A stretch of 64,000 bases of DNA, from the NCBI RefSeq assembly GCF_017916365.1, contig NZ_JAFMSU010000002.1, forward strand, positions 1 to 64,000, read 5' to 3'. Below are positions 1 to 7,578 of this stretch, in pieces. Below the pieces are notes generated by a model that saw only the letters and a program-made list of their open reading frames with translations, was not told where the DNA came from and ran no database searches. A program made the translations under genes and the position numbers. The DNA is from Rufibacter roseolus. Its GTDB lineage: Bacteria; Bacteroidota; Bacteroidia; Cytophagales; Hymenobacteraceae. Within the stretch, counting starts at the first letter, position 1, and every line of letters starts with the position of its first letter.

Positions 1-88
<88 letters not shown>

Positions 89-96
89 CCTTTTTT

Positions 97-131
97 AGAA
101 CCCCGTTCTGCTACTGCAGGATGGGGCTTCT
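97..131 (+). terminator. hairpin after the 5S rRNA
   Basis: CCCCGTTCTG (101-110) pairs with CAGGATGGGG (117-126) over ten positions with two G.U pairs and a 6-base loop; outer AGAA and TTCT extend it past one bulged base. It lies 13 bp after the 5S gene and follows a T6 run, so it probably ends the rRNA transcript. There is no T-tract after the stem, which lowers confidence. Confidence 0.5.
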
Positions 132-350
132 GCGTTTACAGGAACCAAGGGGAGGAGGACTGGGATTCTATGCTAGCATAATCAGTTGCTTCTACCGCTC
201 ATGACAGTATTCTACTCTATAAGGTCGGGTTTCTTCTGTGTCTCTTTTTTGCCTTTTTTCTAGAGAACAGACCCCAAACGTAGAGCTTTATCCAAAAAGA
301 TTTACAAACTCAACTTCTAATTCCTGCAAATTATACCCACTACATATATT

Positions 351-396
351 ACTTAAAACAACAAAGGAGGCAATCACCTCCTTTGTTGTTTTAAGT
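351..396. terminator. perfect 20-bp inverted repeat, bidirectional terminator-like
   Basis: ACTTAAAACAACAAAGGAGG (351-370) and its exact reverse complement (377-396) are separated by CAATCA. The GGAGG/CCTCC core is next to A- and T-rich ends, so the RNA of either strand would form a stem ending in a U-rich tract. No gene ends within 250 bp, so it may be a second barrier to rRNA read-through. Confidence 0.6.
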
Positions 397-590
397 AAAT
401 TCCATCAAAATTCTCTTGGAATACTTTCCTAGGTCTTCCTGATAATCTCGTCTCATTCAAAAACAATCCTGCTTTCTTTTCACCCAAAACAATGCTCAAG
501 TGAACATATGAAAATATTTCTCTAAATTTTTATAATCGTAGGCAACGCTTCATCTGAAAAGACCGTGATGGGTACGCAAAATCGGAACCA

Positions 591-1157
591 GTGATTGATA
601 CTGATAGCAAAGTTGTAGAAGAGTTGCTCAAGGGTTGTTTGCAAAATAGCCGGGAAGCACAAAGAAAGCTGTATCAGCATTTCTATGGCTATGCTATGAG
701 CATATGTGTACGGTATTCCAAAGATGACGAAGAAGCGAAAGAAGTTCTGAACGATGGGTTCATGAAAGTATTTACCAAGTTAAAGCAGTACGATCAGAAA
801 AAGCCCTTCAAAGGATGGGTTCGTCGGATTATGATTAATACGGCCCTAGATAACTATCGGCACAACCTGAAGCATTACCATGGGGTTGATCTGGAGGATG
901 CTTCACCCGTGGCTGATGGAGCCGATATTGTGGGCAATCTGAACTACGAGTACCTGATTAGTTTGATCCAGCAGCTTTCTCCTGCCTATAAAGCTGTTTT
1001 CAACCTGTATGTGATAGATGGCTACAATCATGAGGAGATAGCGGAAATACTGGGAATCTCTTCCGGTACCTCTAAGTCTAACCTCTCTAAAGCCCGTGCT
1101 AACCTGAGGGAAATATTAAAAAAAAGCAGAGTAGATGAACTTGAACAATATGTCTGA
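591..1157 (+). CDS. ECF-type RNA polymerase sigma factor
   Basis: Extracytoplasmic-function sigma-70 factor of 188 aa, a normal length for the class. Region 2 lies at about residues 10-85, with the helix containing YAMSICVRYSKDDEEAKEVL and the promoter-melting part around GWVRRIMINTALDNYR. Region 4 lies at about 120-175, with the helix-turn-helix YNHEEIAEILGISSGTSKSNL that reads the -35 element. The start is GTG; no ATG exists in frame before the conserved region 2. The stop overlaps the next gene, whose product has a membrane anchor, so the pair looks like a sigma factor with its cognate anti-sigma factor. The regulon is unknown. Confidence 0.92.
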   Translation: MIDTDSKVVEELLKGCLQNSREAQRKLYQHFYGYAMSICVRYSKDDEEAKEVLNDGFMKVFTKLKQYDQKKPFKGWVRRIMINTALDNYRHNLKHYHGVDLEDASPVADGADIVGNLNYEYLISLIQQLSPAYKAVFNLYVIDGYNHEEIAEILGISSGTSKSNLSKARANLREILKKSRVDELEQYV

Positions 1158-2568
1158 CGAAGAGCTGGATCGCTTATTTAGGGCATCCGCGGAAAACTTC
1201 GATCCTCCTTTTGATCCGGAGGCCTGGGCGGCTATGGACCAGAAGTTGGAGCAGGTGCAGGTGCGCCACAGATGGTTCAGAAGATTTTACCCTTTTGTAA
1301 GTCTTGTATTATTTATCAGCTTAGTAACCATTTACCAGTTGGTAGATAAGTCGGAAATAGATTTTGAACCTACTTTTTCAAAAACACAGCAAAAACAAGA
1401 ATTAGCCGAAATCAAGAAAACAGAGGCCTTAGAAGCAAAATCCCAGAAAAAACAGGAACAGCAGGAAGCTGAAAGTATGCCCAGCTTAAAAATTACAGGA
1501 GCCACTGCAGCGGAATCAAACTCTCAAGTAGCAAGCGATCCAAAAACCACTGCCTCAACAGAGGTAATTGAAGAAGAGCCTATCAATAAAGTTATTGGAA
1601 AACACCAGGAAGAGAAAAGAAGAAAAGAAGGCAACTCAGGTTTGAAGGTTCCTGTGGCTATTGGTCTAGGACAAGACCATAAACAAAAAGAAAGTTGGAG
1701 GCCAAAGGAACCAAGGTCTACAAGAGAAAGCCAAATTTCTTCTGTTTCTGTGAGAAGGGAAAGTGACTTAGCCCTGGGTATAAGACGATCTACCATGACC
1801 ATTGCAGATGAAAATAGTCTGGACGAGGAAAAAGCAACCTTAGAATTACTCGAGCAGAGGACAATTTCATTGGTTTCTATGGTGAGGCCATTAGATCTTA
1901 CCCTTCAGTTGATTTCTTTAGACTCAGCCTCTTCTTCCCAGAATTCAGAAGTTTTAATAGAGGGGGCAGGGCAGCATGAGAGTACTTCCGCCTTTCTCAG
2001 CTATATCCAGGTAGCATTGGCCGTGGCTCCAGATGTCACTACGGTTAAGTTTAAGAACCCAGACGCAGTAAGTGCGAACGCGGGAATATTGTTGGGGGTG
2101 CCGCTGACCCATAAGTTAAGCTTGGTAAGTGGGGTGGTTTGGGCTAATAAGGTGTACAGCGCAAACGCAGATGATTATTATTTCTCTAACGGGTACACCT
2201 ATACTGAGCCAGTAGACGCAACTTGTAAAGTGATTGATATTCCCATAAACCTGCAGTACAGGTTATTCGGCAACGAGAAAAATACACTAGCAATTCAGGC
2301 CGGACTCTCTAGTTACCTCATGCTTAGTGAAAAATACACCTCGGGAGGGTATTATCCTTACCACAATGAAGTGAGCAACGAAAATCAGCACTGGTTTAAA
2401 GTGCAGAATGTTTCCCTGATGTATAGCCGCACAATATCACCGGTTTTTTCCTTCGGTGTGGAGCCGTTTGTGAAGATCCCTTACGGAGGGATAGGGGATG
2501 GTAAAGTGAAACTGACAAGTGCCGGAGTTTTCTTTTCGGCAGGATATAGGATCAAACTCAAACCATAG
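1150..2568 (+). CDS. probable anti-sigma factor with C-terminal beta-barrel-like domain
   Basis: A 472-aa protein from the ATG at 1150; an in-frame ATG at 1135 would add five residues. I prefer 1150 because ATGTCTGA gives a tight start/stop overlap with the sigma gene and MSDEELDRLF is the usual opening of this group. Residues 1-40 form a short acidic, aromatic cytoplasmic segment (FDPPFDPEAWAAMDQKL), followed by one transmembrane helix (about 43-65) and a long charged linker rich in K, E, Q and S. The C-terminal 190 residues alternate like an outer-membrane beta-barrel. By position and architecture it should hold the sigma factor at the inner membrane. The barrel-like C-terminus is unusual for an anti-sigma factor; it may be periplasmic or contact the outer membrane. 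Confidence 0.75.
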   Translation: MSDEELDRLFRASAENFDPPFDPEAWAAMDQKLEQVQVRHRWFRRFYPFVSLVLFISLVTIYQLVDKSEIDFEPTFSKTQQKQELAEIKKTEALEAKSQKKQEQQEAESMPSLKITGATAAESNSQVASDPKTTASTEVIEEEPINKVIGKHQEEKRRKEGNSGLKVPVAIGLGQDHKQKESWRPKEPRSTRESQISSVSVRRESDLALGIRRSTMTIADENSLDEEKATLELLEQRTISLVSMVRPLDLTLQLISLDSASSSQNSEVLIEGAGQHESTSAFLSYIQVALAVAPDVTTVKFKNPDAVSANAGILLGVPLTHKLSLVSGVVWANKVYSANADDYYFSNGYTYTEPVDATCKVIDIPINLQYRLFGNEKNTLAIQAGLSSYLMLSEKYTSGGYYPYHNEVSNENQHWFKVQNVSLMYSRTISPVFSFGVEPFVKIPYGGIGDGKVKLTSAGVFFSAGYRIKLKP

Positions 2569-2672
2569 AATAATCCAGAATGACCTTCTAGGCAGCACAG
2601 GCTAAAATGTGCTGGGTGGTACGCCTTTGCCCTTACTTTTCCAAACTAATGTTTTCCCTAACCATTAACCTT

Positions 2673-3137
2673 ATGAAAACCATGAACACCTTTTCAAAGC
2701 TGGCCTTTGGCCTCTTAGTGTCTCTGTCTTTTGCCTTGGGTAGCTGCAGCAGCGATGACGATGATGACCAGCCAAGCAACATTGTCCAGTTCGAGGATGC
2801 TGACCTCACCGGGGATGAAGAAACGCCTCCCAATAACTCTAGTGCCATGGGTACATTCTCCGGGTCCTATAACAGGAACACTAAAATCCTGACCTACACC
2901 ATTACGCATATGGGGATTACCCCAACCAATATGCACTTTCACAAAGGAGAGCCTGGGGTGCCCGGCGGAGTGGTCTTTCCTATTGGCTCCTCCCCTTGGA
3001 CCAGCCCTATCAACGACCAGACCCCAGCCTTGACCGCTGACCAGGAAGCCGATTTACTCGCCGGTAAATGGTACGTGAACATCCACAGCGCTGCTTACCC
3101 CGCCGGCGAGCTCAGGGGGCAGGTTGTCCAGGAGTAA
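2673..3137 (+). CDS. CHRD domain-containing lipoprotein
   Basis: Lipoprotein of 154 aa. The upstream in-frame ATG at 2607 is rejected because the ATG at 2673 gives a clean lipoprotein signal (positive N-terminus, hydrophobic core, lipobox ALGSC with Cys25), followed by a poly-Asp linker. The rest is a CHRD domain, named after chordin, of unknown biochemical role in bacteria. Its hallmarks are visible: LTGDEETPPNNSSAMGTFSGS, the MHFHKGEPGVPGGVVF segment and the ending YVNIHSAAYPAGELRGQV. It leads a four-gene cluster with a cytochrome c, YceI and a DUF5777 barrel (gaps of 69 and 14 bp and one overlap), so all may serve one envelope or redox process. Confidence 0.88.
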   Translation: MKTMNTFSKLAFGLLVSLSFALGSCSSDDDDDQPSNIVQFEDADLTGDEETPPNNSSAMGTFSGSYNRNTKILTYTITHMGITPTNMHFHKGEPGVPGGVVFPIGSSPWTSPINDQTPALTADQEADLLAGKWYVNIHSAAYPAGELRGQVVQE

Positions 3138-3206
3138 AGACATGCCCTTACGCCTTGAGATACTAACCCTTTTACTTTTTTCCCTCAACCCTAAGCTGTC
3201 CAGTAT

Positions 3207-3602
3207 ATGAAAAAGAATCTTCGCCTCAGTTTAATGGTCTTCACTTTGTCTGTGGCCCTGTTTGCGGCCTGTAAAGACGATAAAGAAGAAGAAATTACCC
3301 CCAATAACCCCAATAATCCGCAACCGCAGCAATGTGACACCAATAATGTCACTTATTCCTCTACGGTGTCTGGGATTATCAGTACCAACTGTCTTTCCTG
3401 CCATAGCGCTTCTCAGGCCGAAGGAGGAATGATTCTGGATACGTATGCGCGGGTGAAGGCCGTGGCCGACAATGGTAAGTTAATAGGGGTGATCACGCAC
3501 GCTAACGGGTTTCCGGCAATGCCTAAGAATGGCCCCAAACTCTCTGACTGCAACATTGCCAAAATCCAGAAGTGGGTAAGCGCTGGAGCGCCCAATAACT
3601 AG
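3207..3602 (+). CDS. small c-type cytochrome lipoprotein
   Basis: A 131-aa periplasm-facing lipoprotein (lipobox LFAAC, Cys22) with one c-type heme site, C62-L-S-C65-H66. Met105 in AMPKNG is a plausible distal ligand. Between them the sequence has the SCHSASQAEGGMILDTYARVK pattern of small cytochromes linked to the planctomycete-type cytochrome C family. The last helix IAKIQKWVSAGAPNN is also typical. It probably transfers electrons at the membrane surface. Second gene of the CHRD-cytochrome-YceI-DUF5777 cluster. The donor and acceptor are unknown. Confidence 0.87.
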   Translation: MKKNLRLSLMVFTLSVALFAACKDDKEEEITPNNPNNPQPQQCDTNNVTYSSTVSGIISTNCLSCHSASQAEGGMILDTYARVKAVADNGKLIGVITHANGFPAMPKNGPKLSDCNIAKIQKWVSAGAPNN

Positions 3603-3616
3603 TCATACCAATAGCC

Positions 3617-4186
3617 ATGTTAAAGTCCATACTTATACTGGGCATTGTGCTTTGGATAGGGCTGGTTCCGGTCTCCGGCCAATCAAAGTACTATACCCGC
3701 ACCGGCTTTATCTCTTTCTTCTCTAAAGCACCGCTGGAAGATATTGAGGCCAGCACCAAACAGGTGGTTTCTTTTCTGGAAGTGAAAACCGGGGAAATGG
3801 TGTTCTCCGTGCCCATGAAATCCTTCCAGTTCAGGAAATCGCTCATGCAGGAGCACTTCAATGAGAACTACGTGGAGTCAGACAAGTACCCTAAAGCCTC
3901 CTTCAAAGGAAAAGTGGTGAACATGCAGAGCGTGGACCTGGCGCACGATAACCTTTACAAGGTTTTGATTGAGGGAGTGCTAACTATCCACGGAGTGGAA
4001 AGGCCCGTGCGTACCGATGGCACTCTGGAGGTAAAAGGCCGGCAACTGGTGGGCAAGTCAACGTTCTCCGTCACCCCGCAGGAATTCAACATTGAGATCC
4101 CGTTTCTGGTGAGAGAGCATATCGCCAAGCGCATTGATATTACCGTGAATGTGGTTTATGTACCTTACGTGGAGAAGAGCCTATGA
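3617..4186 (+). CDS. YceI family periplasmic protein
   Basis: A 189-aa protein with an N-terminal signal peptide (cleavage near VSG-QS) and a YceI-like lipocalin-fold domain. Family features include TGFISFFSKAPLEDIEAS near the start, MKSFQFRKSLMQEHFNENY, then ESDKYPKASFKGKV and the IHGVERPVRTDGTLEV strand. YceI proteins bind long polyisoprenoid or amphipathic lipid ligands in the periplasm; the ligand here cannot be told from sequence. The stop overlaps the next start (ATGA at 4183-4186), so the two are translationally coupled. Confidence 0.9.
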   Translation: MLKSILILGIVLWIGLVPVSGQSKYYTRTGFISFFSKAPLEDIEASTKQVVSFLEVKTGEMVFSVPMKSFQFRKSLMQEHFNENYVESDKYPKASFKGKVVNMQSVDLAHDNLYKVLIEGVLTIHGVERPVRTDGTLEVKGRQLVGKSTFSVTPQEFNIEIPFLVREHIAKRIDITVNVVYVPYVEKSL

Positions 4187-5079
4187 AAGACATGAAGACA
4201 ACCTTTTTGGTGGCTTTTCTCTCCGTTTGGGTAAGTTCTGCGGCTTTCGCCCAGGATGATCTCCTTAAACTGGCCGAAGCATCTGACAGTGCCAAAAACG
4301 AGAAAGTCAGCGCCACCTTCAAAGCCACCCGGCTCATCAATGGGCACACCGTGGAAACCAACGGGGCGGGTACCTTGCTGTTCCTCATCTCGCATAGGTT
4401 TGGTACGCTCAACAGCGGCGCCTACAACTTCTGGGGTTTGGATCAGTCTACCATACGGCTGGCCCTGGAGTATGGCGTCACCAATAGGTTCACAATAGGG
4501 GTAGGAAGAAGCTCCCTGGAGAAAACCTTTGACGGATACCTAAAATACAAAGCCCTGCAACAGGCCGTGGGCGGTTCACCGGTAACCATCACTGCTTTTG
4601 CCAGCACTGCCTTAAAAACCATGGACTGGCCCGAAAATGAGGCGAACTATGAGTTTGCCCATCGGTTAACCTACAGTTACCAGCTACTAGTGGCCCGTAA
4701 GTTCACAGAAAGGCTTTCTCTGCAACTTGCCCCTACCATGGTGCACAGAAATCTGGTGGAAACCGGAGGCGGGGAAACCAACGTCTACGCCTTGGGCGCA
4801 GGCGGCAGGTTCAAATTGACCAAAAGGACCTCTTTCAATGCCGAGTACTTCTATCTATTGCCCGGCGACGTGGCTGATACCTACAAGAACAGTCTATCCA
4901 TGGGTTTTGACATTGAAACCGGAGGGCACGTCTTCCAGCTGATGTTCACCAACTCGCAGGGCATGATTGAGAAATTCTTCATCCCAAAAAACGTGGGGGG
5001 CTGGAACACCGGCGATATCTATTTCGGATTCAATATTTCCCGGGTATTCAACTTGGGAAAGGAAAAGCGTGAATGGTGA
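4183..5079 (+). CDS. DUF5777 family beta-barrel protein
   Basis: A 298-aa outer-membrane protein with a signal peptide ending at AAFAQ-DD. The remainder has repeating amphipathic strands, and the stretch GTLLFLISHRFG followed by DQSTIRLALEYGVTNRFTIGVGRS matches the DUF5777 family of Bacteroidetes beta-barrels. A second ATG at 4192 (MKTTFLV) is an equally good start. Last gene of the cluster: it begins within the yceI stop codon and is followed by a rho-independent terminator at 5104-5129. The function is unknown; the neighbours suggest a partner for a heme- or lipid-related envelope process. Confidence 0.85.
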   Translation: MKDMKTTFLVAFLSVWVSSAAFAQDDLLKLAEASDSAKNEKVSATFKATRLINGHTVETNGAGTLLFLISHRFGTLNSGAYNFWGLDQSTIRLALEYGVTNRFTIGVGRSSLEKTFDGYLKYKALQQAVGGSPVTITAFASTALKTMDWPENEANYEFAHRLTYSYQLLVARKFTERLSLQLAPTMVHRNLVETGGGETNVYALGAGGRFKLTKRTSFNAEYFYLLPGDVADTYKNSLSMGFDIETGGHVFQLMFTNSQGMIEKFFIPKNVGGWNTGDIYFGFNISRVFNLGKEKREW

Positions 5080-5103
5080 TGTAAAGGTTATTCACTGGAA
5101 AGG

Positions 5104-5129
5104 GCCTCCGATTTTCGGGGGCTTTTTTT
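5104..5129 (+). terminator. rho-independent terminator of the CHRD-DUF5777 operon
   Basis: GCCTCCGA (5104-5111), loop TTT, TCGGGGGC (5115-5122) with one G.U pair, followed by T7. Placed 25 bp after the stop of the DUF5777 gene. Confidence 0.85.
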
Positions 5130-5369
5130 CGCCTGTCAAATTCTGCTTCTATCTTCTGTTTCAAGGCCGATTTTATAAAAATTGAGGCAAAACAAGACAA
5201 CCTTAGGTAAGAACCTAATGCACATATTGGGGCATAAATTGTGTTTTTTATCCTGTTAGGTGCAGCCTTCATCTGGAATACTTAATGAAAGCTAGAGCTC
5301 AGCAAGTACCGCCAGAGTTTGTCCAACGGAAAGGCTGCAGTACCGTTAATTACTCTGGTATCTATTGTT

Positions 5370-6038
5370 ATGAAACCGGAGATGCGGATGAGAAATGGTG
5401 TGAGTCTTGCTTTGTCTCTGCTGTTTATGACGGGCAGTTTCCAAGCGTTGGCACAAGGGCTAAGCGCCGAGGTGTTCGCAGGGACTTCCTGGAGCCTGCC
5501 CACCAGGCTCACCATCAGGCAGCCCGATGAGCCAGACATCCGGTTCACCGCCCGTTACCACACCCGCCCCTGGACCGGTTCACCTTACTATGCCTACCGG
5601 GTGGGCTATAACAACTGGAGCGCCGAGTTGGTACACCATAAAGTTTACTTAGAAAACCCGCCCTCAGAGATTGAGCGTTTTGAGGTATCGCATGGGTATA
5701 ACCTGGCCATGGTGAGCCGGGTTATACCCTCCGTGGGGTCTGCTACCTTGTTCAGGGTTGGCTTAGGGCTGGTGATTGGTCACCCAGAGGGGCGCATCCG
5801 GGGCAAGGACATCAATCCGGTGAAAAGCTTGTTGGGCGGCGGGTACCATATCTCGGGGCTTTGTTTGCAGGCGGCGGTCGGTCCGAGGTTAGGGGTGGCC
5901 GAACACTGGTTTTTTCGGCCGGAGGCTAAACTTACCGCGGCCTGGGCCAGGATGCCACTGGCCGGCGGAGGGTCTGCCACGGTGCCCAACATTGCCCTGC
6001 ATACCCTGTTTGGGTTTGGCTACCGCCGCCAACGCTGA
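5370..6038 (+). CDS. uncharacterised outer-membrane beta-barrel protein
   Basis: The open frame begins at 5319, but the translation becomes a signal peptide only from the ATG cluster at 5370, 5382 and 5388 (MKPEMRMRNGVSLALS... ending QALAQ-G). I choose 5370, giving 222 aa. The mature part has alternating strands, few charged stretches and a C-terminal aromatic strand (LFGFGYRRQR), suggesting an 8- to 10-strand barrel. The block YRVGYNNWSAELVHHKVYL and SHGYNLAMVSR look like conserved signatures, and I recall relatives in Hymenobacteraceae, but no function is known to me. It stands alone between a terminator and the exporter gene. Confidence 0.65.
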   Translation: MKPEMRMRNGVSLALSLLFMTGSFQALAQGLSAEVFAGTSWSLPTRLTIRQPDEPDIRFTARYHTRPWTGSPYYAYRVGYNNWSAELVHHKVYLENPPSEIERFEVSHGYNLAMVSRVIPSVGSATLFRVGLGLVIGHPEGRIRGKDINPVKSLLGGGYHISGLCLQAAVGPRLGVAEHWFFRPEAKLTAAWARMPLAGGGSATVPNIALHTLFGFGYRRQR

Positions 6039-6128
6039 GGTAATTGCCTAAATAGGTTAGATTACAGGGCAAACACTTTACCTTAGGGGCGGCAGAGGCC
6101 CTAATCTATTTACCCATTAGCAGAACCC

Positions 6129-7232
6129 GTGAACAAAGTAGTGGACATATTGGAGAGGTTAGGCCTGACTTTACAGATAGCGAAGACAGCCTTTGCGGCG
6201 GCTTTGTCCTGGTTTGTGGCCTCCAGCCTGCTGCATTCCCCGTACCCGTATTTTGCCGCGGTAGCCGCTATCATCACCGTGCAGGTAACCGTAGCCGATT
6301 CCGTGGACAAGGCCACACAGCGCATCATCGGGATTATTGGCGGGGTGTTGGTAAGCATGCTGCTGGGGCATTGGTTTCAGATTGGGGCCATTTCTATCTT
6401 CTTTATCATTCTCATTGGCATGGCCATTGCCAAAGCCTTACGCATGAACCCGCAGATCATCTCGCAGGTGGCCATCAGTTCGCTTTTGGTGCTTGCCTTC
6501 GGGCAGATGCGGGAGGGCTACGCCGTGGAGCGGATCATTGAAACAATCCTGGGGTCCGTGATCGCGGTTCTGATCAACGCCCTCATTGTGCCTAGAAATG
6601 CCGTGCCTGAGGTAGAGCGCAGCATCCTTACCTACGGAAACCTTTCGGCGGTGACACTTACCAGTTTAGCGGCGTTGCTGGACAACATAGGCTCGGGCCG
6701 AAAGACCGGCCGTTCTGAGGTGGACGCCCTTATCAAGGAGGCCGAGGCATGTCGGAAGGCCCACGCGCTGGCCGAGCAAAGCCTCAAATACAACCCGCTC
6801 TTGACCCACAAACGAGAGCGGTTGAACCAACTCACTGAAAGCATCATCCAACTGGAAAGCATCACCATCCAGATCAGGGGCATCAGGAGAAGCCTCGCGG
6901 ACATTCAGTTAGACCAGCATTTAGCCCAGGAGCAGGTATACATTGACCAACTGAAACTGGCCATGGAAGCCACAGCTCAATGTATCTCGGCTTATGCCGC
7001 GGTAACCATCCATGCCTCAGACGAGAACATGCGCACGTTAGAAGATGCCATCAAAAAGGCCCAGGCCGAGCAAGCCCGTTGCCTGGACAGCCTCCACAGC
7101 ATCAGCTCACTGGCCACCCTGCGCGACATCGGTAGCATCCTCACGGATCTAGGCCGCATTGTTTCCGAGACCCAACCAAAACTCATCCTGGCTCCTAAAG
7201 CTGAACCAGCCCCAATCTCAGAAGCCCTCTGA
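6129..7232 (+). CDS. FUSC / aromatic acid exporter family membrane protein
   Basis: A 367-aa inner-membrane protein beginning at GTG 6129. The first 160 residues hold about six hydrophobic segments with the hallmark of ArAE-type transporters (SPYPYFAAVAAIITVQ, then KATQRIIGIIGGVLVSMLLG). The remainder is a soluble, helical cytoplasmic region. Family members (FUSC, PF06081-like) export aromatic acids or related amphipathic compounds; the substrate is not predictable. It is shorter than full-length AaeB/YccS proteins, as usual for the ArAE_1 branch. It lies 90 bp after the previous gene and may be monocistronic. Confidence 0.85.
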   Translation: MNKVVDILERLGLTLQIAKTAFAAALSWFVASSLLHSPYPYFAAVAAIITVQVTVADSVDKATQRIIGIIGGVLVSMLLGHWFQIGAISIFFIILIGMAIAKALRMNPQIISQVAISSLLVLAFGQMREGYAVERIIETILGSVIAVLINALIVPRNAVPEVERSILTYGNLSAVTLTSLAALLDNIGSGRKTGRSEVDALIKEAEACRKAHALAEQSLKYNPLLTHKRERLNQLTESIIQLESITIQIRGIRRSLADIQLDQHLAQEQVYIDQLKLAMEATAQCISAYAAVTIHASDENMRTLEDAIKKAQAEQARCLDSLHSISSLATLRDIGSILTDLGRIVSETQPKLILAPKAEPAPISEAL

Positions 7233-7258
7233 GGCAATAAGCCCTGGATCCATTTTTA

Positions 7259-7280
7259 GCCGGTTTTTTGCAAAACAGCT
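7259..7280. repeat. dispersed imperfect palindrome, copy near 7.3 kb
   Basis: GCCGGTTTTTTG-CAAAACAGC, one copy of the recurrent T-rich/A-rich palindrome in the intergenic spaces of this window. Function unknown. Confidence 0.45.
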
Positions 7281-7404
7281 TCAAAACTAGAAGACAAAGC
7301 AAAGGGCAACCACAAGGGATTGCCCCTACATTTCTGATGGGTTGGCCTTTCTGGAACTGCTCCCAAATTGGGGTGATTTGATCTGTACCGACATATCTAT
7401 TTTA

Positions 7405-7426
7405 GGCTTGGTTTCAGGAAAACAGG
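7405..7426. repeat. dispersed imperfect palindrome, copy near 7.4 kb
   Basis: GCTTGGTTTCAGGAAAACAG, matching the common core TTTC-nn-GAAAACAG. Second copy in the same spacer. Confidence 0.45.
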
Positions 7427-7472
7427 TAATAAACGGCTACTGCTTTTTCGTCTAAACCATTATGCCATAAAT

Positions 7473-7524
7473 AAGAACAGCGCCAGAAAAGAACCTAATG
7501 CGGTGCTTTTCTGGCGCCGTTCTT
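7473..7524. terminator. 19-bp bidirectional terminator hairpin
   Basis: Arms 7473-7491 (AAGAACAGCGCCAGAAAAG) and 7506-7524 are complementary at 18 of 19 positions with a 14-base loop. It separates the convergent exporter (+) and xylanase (-) genes. Confidence 0.75.
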
Positions 7525-7578
7525 ATAAAGCCTGTGAGAAATGATTTTCCCGTTGGCTTACTAAGCAGTAGTGCCGGT

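Larger units (their letters stand above)
89..590. other. intergenic region, rRNA operon to ECF sigma gene
   Basis: No believable gene; the 64-codon frame at 238-432 runs through a perfect hairpin and resembles nothing. Contents are the 5S-proximal hairpin, one copy of the dispersed imperfect palindrome at about 251-272 (CCTTTTTTC-tag-AGAACAG), and the 20-bp inverted repeat at 351-396. From 397 to 590 the DNA is A+T-rich and must carry the promoter of the sigma factor gene, but I cannot point to its core elements. Confidence 0.6.
7233..7578. other. intergenic region between convergent exporter and xylanase genes
   Basis: Holds two copies of the dispersed imperfect palindrome, at 7259-7280 (GGTTTTTTGCAAAACAGC core) and 7405-7426 (GGTTTCAGGAAAACAGG core), a weak GGGCAA/TTGCCC hairpin at 7304-7325, and the strong hairpin at 7473-7524. 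No gene. Confidence 0.6.

Noticed and set aside
238-432. 64-codon frame after the 5S gene
   Set aside because: It runs through a perfect 20-bp hairpin and a dispersed palindrome copy, and the protein is unlike any family.
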